From NCBI RefSeq assembly GCF_051195235.1, contig NZ_JBNFZM010000003.1, positions 496,001 through 560,000 of the forward strand: a stretch of 64,000 nucleotides of DNA. The letters run 5' to 3'. Positions 9,034-17,500 of the stretch are shown piece by piece (position 1 is the stretch's first letter; every line of letters begins with the position of its first letter). The notes under the pieces were generated by a model that saw nothing but the letters and a program-made list of their open reading frames with translations, searched no databases and was not told the origin of the DNA. The position numbers were made by a program, and so were the translations under genes. This DNA is from Tateyamaria sp947503385. Lineage in GTDB: Bacteria; Pseudomonadota; Alphaproteobacteria; Rhodobacterales; Rhodobacteraceae.

Positions 9034-9137
9034 TCCGGGCCGCCACCGCGGCCCTCACCTCAACAGTTGCGCGCGCCTTTCACCGGGCACGGGCCTGTGA
9101 CCTGCACGTCAACTTACTCAACCCAAAGGAATCCAAA

Positions 9138-9794
9138 ATGTTGAAAACATCTCTCTCCGCCCTCGCGCTGATTGCCAGCGCTGGCCTTGTCGCGGCCGAC
9201 GGCAAACACATGGCCTTTGACGTGGCCGAAGACCACACGCGTATCTTTATGGCCGCAACGCCTCTGCACGACAATGGAATGCCTGCCCACGGCAACGCGT
9301 TTCTGAGCCAAGGTTACATCTACCCCGCCGGCACGCTGTCGGACGGTGTGTCCGGTGTGCTCAAGGATGGCAGTCCGGCTTTTCCGGACACTGTGCTGGG
9401 GACATGGACCTGCGATGGCTATTTTGTCGGCGACGCGGGCAACGCAACCACCGGTGTCTGGGTGATATCGCGGCAGGTTTTTGCCTTTGACAGTGGTGAC
9501 CAGATCATCACCCAAGGCACAGAAATCGCCGATATCGGCAAAGAAAACCTGCGCCCGATCACCGGCGCGACGGGTGAATACGCCGATATCGATGGCGGCC
9601 TTGTCCAGACCACGCTCGGCTTCAATGATTTCATGGCGATCAGCGCAACCTTTGTGTTCGAAGCGGCACAGGACGACCATGCCCAGCTTTGGAACATGCA
9701 GCCGGACGCCGCCGGGTTGGAGGACAACCACCTTGAGTGGGATTCAGGCGCTCGCGTCGGTCCCATTGATGACCTGCCCTCCTCTTTCTTCTGA
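9138..9794 (+). CDS. Exported dirigent/allene-oxide-cyclase-like barrel protein
   Basis: A 218-residue protein with a short signal peptide (LSALALIASAGLVAA). The mature part is beta-rich with the pattern seen in the dirigent/AOC barrel fold: SQGYIYPAGTL, a Trp-Cys strand, VISRQVFAFDSGDQIITQGT, then ITGATGEYADIDGG, where the T-G-x-T-G-x-Y motif is the hallmark turn. Bacterial members are usually uncharacterised exported proteins. AAAGGAATCC precedes the ATG. It is followed by a stem-loop and a GNAT gene on the same strand. Substrate and role are unknown; the fold call is moderate. Confidence 0.55.
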   Translation: MLKTSLSALALIASAGLVAADGKHMAFDVAEDHTRIFMAATPLHDNGMPAHGNAFLSQGYIYPAGTLSDGVSGVLKDGSPAFPDTVLGTWTCDGYFVGDAGNATTGVWVISRQVFAFDSGDQIITQGTEIADIGKENLRPITGATGEYADIDGGLVQTTLGFNDFMAISATFVFEAAQDDHAQLWNMQPDAAGLEDNHLEWDSGARVGPIDDLPSSFF

Positions 9795-9822
9795 CACACG
9801 GCAGTCCCTGACCGTTTGTGTC
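9793..9822 (+). repeat. Stem-loop between exported protein and GNAT genes
   Basis: GACACACGG at 9793-9801 pairs with CCG-tt-TGTGTC at 9812-9822, giving a 9-bp stem with a two-base bulge. It begins inside the stop codon of the upstream gene. No T-run follows, so it is more likely an mRNA-stabilising or processing hairpin than an intrinsic terminator. Confidence 0.35.
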
Positions 9823-9853
9823 GGGGACGCCCTTTCAAAATTCGAGACCCCCG

Positions 9854-10501
9854 ATGAAAGACTTTAGCGACCTCAACCTGCGCCCGGCCCATACCGGCGA
9901 CGCCGTCAATCTGGCCAAGTTCATTGACACTGCGGGCGAAGGCATTCCCCGTTGGCTTTGGGCTCAGTCCGCCAAGCCCGAGCAATGCCCGCTTGATTAC
10001 GGCATCTCCCGAGCCAAGCGGGACACAGGCGGTTTTTCCTACAAAAATGCGATCTTGGCCGAACGGTTTGGCGAAGCTGTCGGGATGGCCCTGTCCTACC
10101 CGATCCAGAGCGCGCCCGAAGGCACGCTGGATGACCTGCCTTTGCCGGTCATACCCTTCGTCGCGTTGGAGCGGCTGAGCGTCGGCACGTGGTATGTGAA
10201 TGCGCTTGCCGTTACGCCCGCGGCACGCGGTTTCGGGGTGGGCACCGCGTTGATGGGTGAGGTTGAACGCATCGCGCGACGCCAAGGGTTTGATCGCCTC
10301 AGCATTCAGGTCTACGCGCAAAACCATGGCGCGCTGCGGTTGTATCAGCGGTTGGGCTATAGCCTGTCTGCCCGGTCACCCGTCCTTTTGCATCCGTGCC
10401 CGCCCTATTACACCGGCGACGTGCTACTGCTTGAAAAGCAGTTGCCTGAGACCACCGCGTCGGCCCCACCTCAAATCGCAACCCGTCGGAGCCCGGCATG
10501 A
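9854..10501 (+). CDS. GNAT family N-acetyltransferase
   Basis: A 215-residue acetyltransferase. The acetyl-CoA-binding motif A is clear: LAVTPAARGFGVGTALMGEVERIA (shown by the R-G-F-G-V-G-T-A core), followed by motif B with the typical IQVYAQNHGALRLYQRLGY. I prefer the ATG at 9854; the GTG at 9818 would place 12 unrelated residues before the conserved domain. It starts 59 bases after the exported barrel protein and overlaps the peroxidase gene by ATGA. Its acceptor is unknown: a small amine or a protein N-terminus. The C-terminal ~20 residues are Pro/Ala-rich and probably disordered. Confidence 0.85.
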   Translation: MKDFSDLNLRPAHTGDAVNLAKFIDTAGEGIPRWLWAQSAKPEQCPLDYGISRAKRDTGGFSYKNAILAERFGEAVGMALSYPIQSAPEGTLDDLPLPVIPFVALERLSVGTWYVNALAVTPAARGFGVGTALMGEVERIARRQGFDRLSIQVYAQNHGALRLYQRLGYSLSARSPVLLHPCPPYYTGDVLLLEKQLPETTASAPPQIATRRSPA

Positions 10502-11961
10502 CCCGTCTGCTGCCCAATTGGTCGTTCATTGGGGTCGTGTTGGTCCTGTCCTGCGCCACCACCGCGTTGGATGTGGCGCGGGCGGATACGCGTTTGCCCG
10601 CGCCACTGACGGATGCGGACTTCCTCTACGACGGGCGTCCGACAGGCGCGCTGGTCGATCTGGGGCGCACCCTGTTTTTTGACCCGATCCTGTCCGGCAA
10701 TCGCAACATCTCGTGCGGCACCTGCCATGACCCGGCCCTCGCCTCCGGCGACGGGTTGGCACTTGGGATTGGCGAAGGTGGGACGGGCGCAGGCTCACGG
10801 CGCACAACGCGTGATCCGGTCACCGGGCGCGTGCCCCGCAATGCGCAAGCGCTCTGGAACATTGGGGCGCGAGCGTATGTCAGTATGTTTCATGATGGTC
10901 GCGTCGAACGTAGCGCGGATGGCCATGGGTTTGACACACCCGCTGGGGACGACTTGCCAGGTGGGGTGTCAAACCTGCTTGCGGCGCAGGCTTTCTTTCC
11001 CGTCACCTCGCCCATCGAAATGGCCGGGCAATATGGCGAAAACCCGGTCGCCGACGCCGCTGCCACCGAAGATCGCTTGCGGGTGTGGGAACTGCTGGCG
11101 GAGAGAGTCGCACATACGCCCGGATACGTGGACATGATGTTCGACGCGTTTCCAATGTTGCGCGCCCGCGACGAGATCAGCTTTGTGCACATCGCCGAGG
11201 CGCTCGCGGCCTTTCAGACTGTTGCATTCCGATCTGACACCGCGCCGTTCGATGACGTGCTCCGGACCGGGGATGTATCGCTTCTGTCGCGGGATGCGGT
11301 GCAGGGGTTATCGTTGTTTTATGGCAAGGCGGGTTGTGCGAACTGTCACAGTGGCCCGCTTTTTACAGATCACGGATTTCACGCCATCGGGATGCCACAG
11401 ATCGGCCCTGGCAAAGGGCACGGCGCTGATCTGAGCTATTTTCACGACACGGGCCTGCCTGCACGGCAGGAAGATGAAGGCCGATACCGGGTGACGTTGG
11501 ATGACGCCGATCTGTTTGCCTTTCGCACACCGTCATTACGCAATGTCGCACTCACAGGACCGTGGGGGCATAGCGGCGCCTACGAATCGCTGGAGGCTGC
11601 AATACGTCATCACCTTGATCCCGCAGGCAGCCTGATGGGTTTTGATCCCGATACTGTCGTGTTGCCTGAATTGGGTCAGGTCCTGCGCCTTACGGGCCGT
11701 GGTACTGATCTTGGATTTGAGGTGCTTGCGCCGTCACGGCGGCAGGATTTCGACCTGCGCGACACCCGTGTGATGACGACGCACCAACTGCGCGCTCGCA
11801 TCCTCAAGGCCAATCAGTTGGTCCCACGGACCTTATCGGACAATGAGATTGAACGGCTTGTAGCCTTTTTGCATACGCTTACCGATCCTGCGGCAGCCCG
11901 CCTTCCCGATCAACGCCCGAAGTCAGTGCCATCCGGCCTCGCCGTCGAGCCGCCCCTATAG
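10498..11961 (+). CDS. Di-haem cytochrome c peroxidase/MauG family protein
   Basis: A 487-residue exported protein with an N-terminal signal peptide (residues about 8-29). Two CxxCH haem sites are present: Cys73-Cys76-His77 (SCGTCHDPA) and Cys280-Cys283-His284 (GCANCHSGP). Spacing and the conserved TPSLRNVALTGPWGHSG block match the bacterial cytochrome c peroxidase/MauG superfamily. It should act in the periplasm, reducing peroxide with electrons from a c-type cytochrome, or oxidising a protein or metal as MauG-like members do. It is longer than classical CcpA (about 330), mainly through inserts around residues 85-160 and the C-terminal tail. The start overlaps the GNAT stop. Confidence 0.9.
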   Translation: MTRLLPNWSFIGVVLVLSCATTALDVARADTRLPAPLTDADFLYDGRPTGALVDLGRTLFFDPILSGNRNISCGTCHDPALASGDGLALGIGEGGTGAGSRRTTRDPVTGRVPRNAQALWNIGARAYVSMFHDGRVERSADGHGFDTPAGDDLPGGVSNLLAAQAFFPVTSPIEMAGQYGENPVADAAATEDRLRVWELLAERVAHTPGYVDMMFDAFPMLRARDEISFVHIAEALAAFQTVAFRSDTAPFDDVLRTGDVSLLSRDAVQGLSLFYGKAGCANCHSGPLFTDHGFHAIGMPQIGPGKGHGADLSYFHDTGLPARQEDEGRYRVTLDDADLFAFRTPSLRNVALTGPWGHSGAYESLEAAIRHHLDPAGSLMGFDPDTVVLPELGQVLRLTGRGTDLGFEVLAPSRRQDFDLRDTRVMTTHQLRARILKANQLVPRTLSDNEIERLVAFLHTLTDPAAARLPDQRPKSVPSGLAVEPPL

Positions 11962-12091
11962 ACGCAGGAGTGGAAATCGGCTGCCTGGCACATCGCTGAC
12001 CGCGATCTGAGGGGCAACCGCGACGCCCCGATCGCCGCGTGTTGGACGCGTCCTGACGGCTCGATCAATTAGGGTCTGGCCTCATTGAGTT

Positions 12092-12568
12092 TCAAAGCCA
12101 GTAGATGACGAGGGCAGCAAGTACGATTGCTGACAGGAATACCTTTGGGCAACGGTCGTACCGGGTGGCCACCCGCCGCCAGTCCTTGAGCCTGCCGAAC
12201 ATGATCTCGATGCGATTGCTCCGTTTGTATCGGCGCTTATCGTATTTCACACGCGTCTTGCGTTGCTTTCGGCCTGGGATGCAGGGGCGTATCGCCTTGT
12301 CTTGTAACGCTTCTCGGAACCAGTCAGCATCATAGCCTCGGCCGCCGAGTAGCCAGTCGACCTCTGGCAAGCTGCTCAGCAGCGCGCGCGCGCCGATGTA
12401 GTCGCTGACCTGCCCGGCGGTGACGAACAGGTTCAACGGACGGCCCTGGCTGTCGCAGATGGCATGTAACTGGGTGTTCATACCGCCTTTGGTCCGCCTC
12501 CCTCTCGGGGCATTTCCTGCGGAAATACCCTGCCGGGCAAAGATCAGGCGCCCACGCCCCCTTTTTTG
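12092..12568 (-). pseudogene. IS5-family transposase, C-terminal frame (OrfB), probably inactive
   Basis: This is the -1 frame reached from OrfA. It carries RTKGGMNTQLHAICDSQGRP, the GQVSDYIGARALL helix and the third catalytic residue in RIEIMFGRLKDWRR. The second catalytic region reads LLGGRGYDADWF, while the family norm is A-D-R-G-Y-D: the Asp codon is GGC here. About 15 extra residues lie between GRLI and RTKGGMN compared with the family sequence as I remember it. The Asp loss suggests the transposase is dead, although the reading frame is intact. Confidence 0.7.
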
Positions 12569-12897
12569 ACGCCCATGCTGGTCGCTGTCCGATGTGCTTT
12601 TGGGTAGGTCGCATCGATCATCACGGTCTTTGTCTCGCCATGATCGACCGCCAGACCGACCATCATCTGAGCAAAGATACCCTTGTCGCTCCACCGTTTC
12701 CAACGATTGTACAGCGTCTTGTGCGGGCCATATCCTTTGGGCGCGTCACGCCACCGTAAGCCATTGCGATTGAAAAAGATAATCCCGCTCAGAACGCGCC
12801 GGTCATCAACACGGGGCTTGCCGTGAAATTTAGGGAAGAAGGGCTCGAGACGCGCCATCTGCGCATCGCTCAACCAGAAAAGATCGGACATGCTCAC
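12544..12897 (-). CDS. IS5-family transposase, N-terminal frame (OrfA)
   Basis: A 117-residue frame encoding the N-terminal DUF4096-type domain (WLSDAQMARLEPFFPK, GIIFFNRNGLRWRDAPKGYGP) and the first catalytic Asp in VMIDATYPKAHRTATS. Near its end the coding strand has six A followed by G (12562-12567 on the plus strand as six T), the slippery site used by this group to shift -1 into the second frame. The fused product would be the full transposase. On its own OrfA may act as an inhibitor, as described for related elements. Confidence 0.85.
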   Translation of the reverse strand: MSMSDLFWLSDAQMARLEPFFPKFHGKPRVDDRRVLSGIIFFNRNGLRWRDAPKGYGPHKTLYNRWKRWSDKGIFAQMMVGLAVDHGETKTVMIDATYPKAHRTATSMGVKKGGVGA

Positions 12898-13188
12898 CGC
12901 TCGTTTTTGAGCCGTGAATCATGCCGTTCAACGGAAATCAATGGGTCCTGAACCTAGGGCTGGAATGACACCCGGTCGATATCGCGCAACGGCCATCAAA
13001 TGTAAAAACAGCGCAATGAATTTCGGGGGGACATTGCGCAGATTCACTACGCTTTCCGAGACTGCGAATGAGCGGTTTCGATCTTGTCACCGGCGCAAGG
13101 GTGGCTTTTGTCCGCTGGCCTCGGTGCCAGATGCGAAGGCGTGTTTCCCACATCGTCCAGCACCAAAAGCCACAGATTGCTGGCACTT

Positions 13189-14214
13189 TTACAACGCAAA
13201 CACCCGCATTGCGTCGGAAAACCCTTTGAACCGCACCTCTGGCATGGACGTGCAACTGGATTGGTCGGTCAAACCCGCAAATGTCGCTTCGTCAAAAAGG
13301 ACGCTCCGGTCCACGATCTTGGTGTGCGCTTCCAACCGTGCAGCAAGGTTTACCGTCTTGCCGATGCAGGTATATGTCGCACGATCGTCAGTGCCGGTGT
13401 AACCCGCAACCACTTCACCCGTCGCAATCCCAAAACCAATCCTGAGTTCCGCCTCTCCGACTATTACCCGCTCTTCGTTCAGGGCCGCGGTCATCAAAAG
13501 CATGTCCTGTGCCGCAGCCAACGCACATTGCGCAGAGTTCTCGATGGGCCTTGGCGCGCCAAAAAGAGCCATGAGACCATCCCCCACCATCAGACTGACG
13601 ATTCCACCCTGGCTAGAGACGGCATCGAACATCAGGGTGTAAAACGTGTTGATGAGGTCAATCGTGGCCTCGGGTGTCATGGCTTCGGACATCGAGGTGA
13701 AATCCCGGATGTCGCAAAACAGGATTGTGGCGTCCAATCGTTGCCCGCCGATGGTAAACCCGCCTTCGCTCAGGTGCTGTGCCACTTCGACCGTGGCGAA
13801 CCGATCCAACAGCTTTTTCTGTTCGTCATAAAGCCGTTTGCGTTCAAGGCTGGCGCTGACACGGGCATTGAGCAGTACCTTGTTGACCGGCTTGGGAATG
13901 TAGTCGTCAGCACCCAATTCGATGCAGCGTACGATATTGTCGAGCCCTTCGACCGACGACGTCACGATAACCGGCAGATCGCGCAGTTTGGGATCGACCT
14001 TGAGCGCTTCCAGCACCTCAAAACCATCCATTTCGGGCATCTCGATATCGAGAAGCAGGATGTCGTAAGATCTGGCCCGCAGCATCTCCATGGCAATGCG
14101 CCCATTTTCAGCGACTGCGGCGGTGTGACCCAATTGTTCGACGCTGCGCGACATGAGCAGGCGATTGACCTTGTTGTCGTCGACGATCAGCAGGCGCCCC
14201 GGCATGTCACGCAT
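13189..14214 (-). CDS. Response regulator with class III adenylate/guanylate cyclase domain
   Basis: A 341-residue cytoplasmic protein. Residues about 7-123 are a receiver domain (LLIVDDNKVN, phospho-acceptor Asp56 in LLLDIEMPEMDG, switch Lys in YIPKPV). A short helical linker leads to a class III cyclase domain from about 160. Both metal-binding Asp are present (Asp168 in LFCDIRDF, Asp212 in MVGDGLMALFG), as are the Asn and Arg of TVNLAARLE. The purine-specifying Lys, four residues before Asp212, is Leu208. Phosphorelay input from the upstream HPt and kinase genes should control second-messenger output. Its ATG overlaps the HPt stop by 8 bases. Confidence 0.9.
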   Translation of the reverse strand: MRDMPGRLLIVDDNKVNRLLMSRSVEQLGHTAAVAENGRIAMEMLRARSYDILLLDIEMPEMDGFEVLEALKVDPKLRDLPVIVTSSVEGLDNIVRCIELGADDYIPKPVNKVLLNARVSASLERKRLYDEQKKLLDRFATVEVAQHLSEGGFTIGGQRLDATILFCDIRDFTSMSEAMTPEATIDLINTFYTLMFDAVSSQGGIVSLMVGDGLMALFGAPRPIENSAQCALAAAQDMLLMTAALNEERVIVGEAELRIGFGIATGEVVAGYTGTDDRATYTCIGKTVNLAARLEAHTKIVDRSVLFDEATFAGLTDQSSCTSMPEVRFKGFSDAMRVFAL

Positions 14215-14542
14215 CTCGCAAAGCCCTCAGACAGCGTACAGTGTCGGCATAGATCGCTTCGAGCGTCGGAATGGGCGGATTGGCTACGGGCAGGCCAGTC
14301 AATTCCATCTCACGCGCCTGCTTGGCAAGCGGCGCAGCCCCAAAAACCTCAGCGTTGGATTTGATGGAGTGTGCAGCACGACGGTAGGCATCCACGTCGC
14401 CATTTGATGCCCCCAGTTTCAGGGCCGCGATCATATTGGGCGCGTCCTCGAGAAAGGTGTTGACCAGTTCGGCCACAAAATCGGCACCCATGGCATCACA
14501 GAGCTCGGTATAGGTCGCCGTGTCGATGAGGTCCTGCGTCAT
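14207..14542 (-). CDS. Stand-alone histidine phosphotransfer (HPt) protein
   Basis: A 111-residue helical protein. The phospho-accepting His58 lies in RRAAHSIKSNAEVFG, matching the HPt consensus A-H-x-L-K-G/S. The ATG at 14542 overlaps the kinase stop (ATGA), so the long upstream extension is not needed. It should carry phosphate from the kinase's second receiver domain to the receiver of the cyclase protein. Overlaps on both sides make the three genes one translationally coupled unit. Confidence 0.9.
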   Translation of the reverse strand: MTQDLIDTATYTELCDAMGADFVAELVNTFLEDAPNMIAALKLGASNGDVDAYRRAAHSIKSNAEVFGAAPLAKQAREMELTGLPVANPPIPTLEAIYADTVRCLRALRDA

Positions 14543-17500
14543 GTTGCGTCCCTTTGATGGGCTGGCACCGCGAGCAGCGCTTCGATCAGTCGATCCACGC
14601 GGATCGGCTTGGCGATGTAATCGTCCATACCCGCAGCCAGACACATCTCTCGGTCGCCCTGCATGGCGTTGGCGGTCATGGCAATAATTCGCGGGCGCGC
14701 ACTGTCGGCATGATCGCGATTTATGCGGCGGGACGCTTCGAGGCCGTCCATCTCCGGCATCTGCACGTCCATGAGAACCACGTCATAGGTTTGGCGGGCA
14801 ACACTTTCGCAGGCCTCGATCCCGTTGCTGGCAAGGTCTGTGCGGTAGCCCATTTGCTGCAACAACCGTGTGGCGAGCTTTTGGTTCACAAGGTTATCCT
14901 CGGCCAGCAGAATGCGCAGCGGGTGCCGCGCCGCCATGTCCGGATCAGTCTTGGGTTTGTCTGTGGGAACGGATGCCGGTTTGCGCGGCGCCGCAGGGGC
15001 AAACAGGGTGATCAGTGTGTCAAAAAGTTGCGACTGGCGCAGCGGTTTGGCAAGCGCGGCGGCAAACAGATCGTCCTCCACCGTTGCGTCACGCAGGCCC
15101 AAAGAGCTGAACAGGACCTTGGGCAAGTCCGGCCTGCGCTTGGCGAGCGCACGGGCAAGACCGACGCCATCCATTTCGGGCATGTGCATATCAAGGATCG
15201 CCACGTCAAACTGTGCGCCTGCATCCAAGGCCTCCAGCGCATCGGCCGGGGTCAAAAAGGCTCGAGTCTGCATCCCCCATTTCTGCGTTTGCAGGGACAA
15301 AATCTTGAGGTTGGTAGCGTTGTCGTCCACCACCAAAAGCCGCTTACCGCTCAGTTCCGACTGCTCGCCAACAAGACTGCGGGTGTCCGTTTTGGGCAGC
15401 TTTGCGGGTTTGGCCAGAATACGGAAACGAAAGGTGGACCCCTGACCTGCACCGTCGCTGGTGGCCCACATCGTACCGCCCATCAACTCAGCCAGACGCT
15501 TGGAAATCGCCAGACCCAGTCCCGTGCCGCCATATTTGCGTGTGGTTGAACTGTCGGCCTGACTGAACGATTGGAACAGACGGCTCATCCCGTCCGGCGT
15601 GAGTCCGATGCCGGTGTCCCTGACCGCAAACTCCAGTTGCATTCGACCGTTCGGGGCCGGATTGGCCGTGACCGACAACACAACCTCCCCCTTGTCCGTA
15701 AACTTAACCGCGTTGGACAGCAGGTTGAGCAATATCTGCCGCATCCGCGTCAGGTCCGTACTAATCCCGGCTGGAACGCTGTCGTCGTAAACATAGGCCA
15801 GCTCCAACTGCTTTTCGGCGGCCCGCCCACTGACAAGGTCCAGCGCGGATTCGATACAGTTGCGCAGGTCGAACGGATGATCCTCAATGTCCATCTGGCC
15901 TGCCTCAATCTTCGAAAAGTCGAGGATTTCGTTGATGATCCCCAGCAGCGCATCGCCGCTGTCGCGAATAGTGCGGGCGTAGTCGTCCTGTTCGGGGGTG
16001 AGTTGGGTGTCCATGAGCAGGCCGCTCATCCCGATGACGGCGTTCATGGGCGTGCGGATTTCATGGGACATGGTGGCCAGAAATGCGCTCTTGGCCTCGT
16101 TGGCTTGTTCCGCCTCGTCGCGGGCCTCTTGTGCGGCGCGAAAGAGACGCACGTTTTCGATGGCGATGACCGCCTGATCGGCAAAGGATTTCGCAAGGTC
16201 GATCTGGGCGGCGGAAAACGGGCGGGCCTTTCGCCGGTCAAAGCACAGCACGCCGACGCATTCGGACTTGCGCATGAGCGGCATGAACAGGGCTGTCTGC
16301 ATGTCGAAATTTCGGAACGCTTCGACCTCGTGCTCGGGCAGATCGACCTGCGAGGCATCCGAGATGTAGACCATTTCGCCCGTCGCAAAAACCTGCGAGG
16401 GGTAGTTCTTTTCGGGCTCGATCGGCATCTGCCGTCCGCTGGGCACCCGCAACTGTCCGTCGGACGCCACGCCTGCGGCGAGCGTGAAGCTGTTTGCGAC
16501 CCGCAGCAAGACGCCGGATCCGTCGCATTCCAGAAGCGCGACCGCCGTGGTCACGATCGCCTCGAAGACCGGCGTGACATCGGTGGGCGACTGGCTGATG
16601 ACCCGCAGGATGTCGGCGCTGGCGGTCTGACGTGCCAGTGCAGTTTGCGTTTCGTTAAAGAGCGCGACGTTCTGGATGGCGATGGCTGCCTGATCTGTGA
16701 ACGCCTCGAGCTGTTCGAAATGTCCGGCATCGGGCACGGTGTTCTGTGGCCATGCCACGATAAGCAGTCCCCAGGTCTGGCCTTGGGTGACGACCGGCAG
16801 GCCGACCATATGCTTGAAATTGTTTTCCCGCGCGGTTCCGAAATCAAAGTATTTTTCGGGATCTTGCGCGTCATCCAGATGATACCGCCCGCCGCAGGCA
16901 AGCGTGTGTCCGGCGATCGACGTCTCTTTGGGTTTCATGGGGTAATCTTCGAGATAGGCGTCCATGAACTCTGCCGAGAAGCCGCTGCTGGAACAGTAGT
17001 GAATTTGGTCGTCGATATACTGCCAGAGGATACAGAACCGCGCGTCGCAGACATCGGTGGCACTGCGCGTGATCCGGTCGAACACCGGTTGCAGGCTGTC
17101 GGGTGACTGCGAGATGACGCGCAGGATGTCAGCACTGGCCGTCTGGCGTGCCAATGAGGTCTGGGTGTCGTTAAAAAGGCGCGCGTTCTGGATGGCGATA
17201 ACGGCCTGATCCGCAAAACTTTCCAGCAGCGCGATGTCCTCTTGCGAGAACGGTCTGACCTCACGCTTGTACAGGGCAAGGCTGCCGATACCCTCGCCCT
17301 TGTGCACCAACGGCACGGCAAGAAAGGTGCGCACGCCCTCCGCGTCCACCGCATTTCGTCGAATTTCATTGCCCTCGCGGTAAAGATCCGAGTCCTTGAG
17401 GTCGGGGATCATGACCGCCTGCTTTTGTGTGATCGCAATCGCGTTGGACAGCTGGTTGTCTAGTGGCCACTGCGTTTTCCCGACTTCCAACGCCTGCAGC

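Larger units (their letters stand above)
12072..12954 (-). mobile_element. IS5-family (IS427-like) insertion sequence
   Basis: An 883-bp element. Imperfect terminal repeats start GGGTCTGGCC at 12072 and, on the other strand, GGTTCAGGAC at 12954; 13 of the first 17 bases agree and both end in CATTGA. A TA dinucleotide flanks each side (12070-12071 and 12955-12956), as expected for the 2-bp target duplication of this group. Inside are two overlapping minus-strand frames joined by a -1 shift. It sits between the peroxidase gene and the cyclase gene and seems to interrupt neither. Confidence 0.85.

Noticed and set aside
15571..17106. 511-codon plus-strand open frame opposite the giant kinase
   Set aside because: The kinase frame has seven clear GAF domains; the antisense frame is open because of biased codon use and shows no domain.
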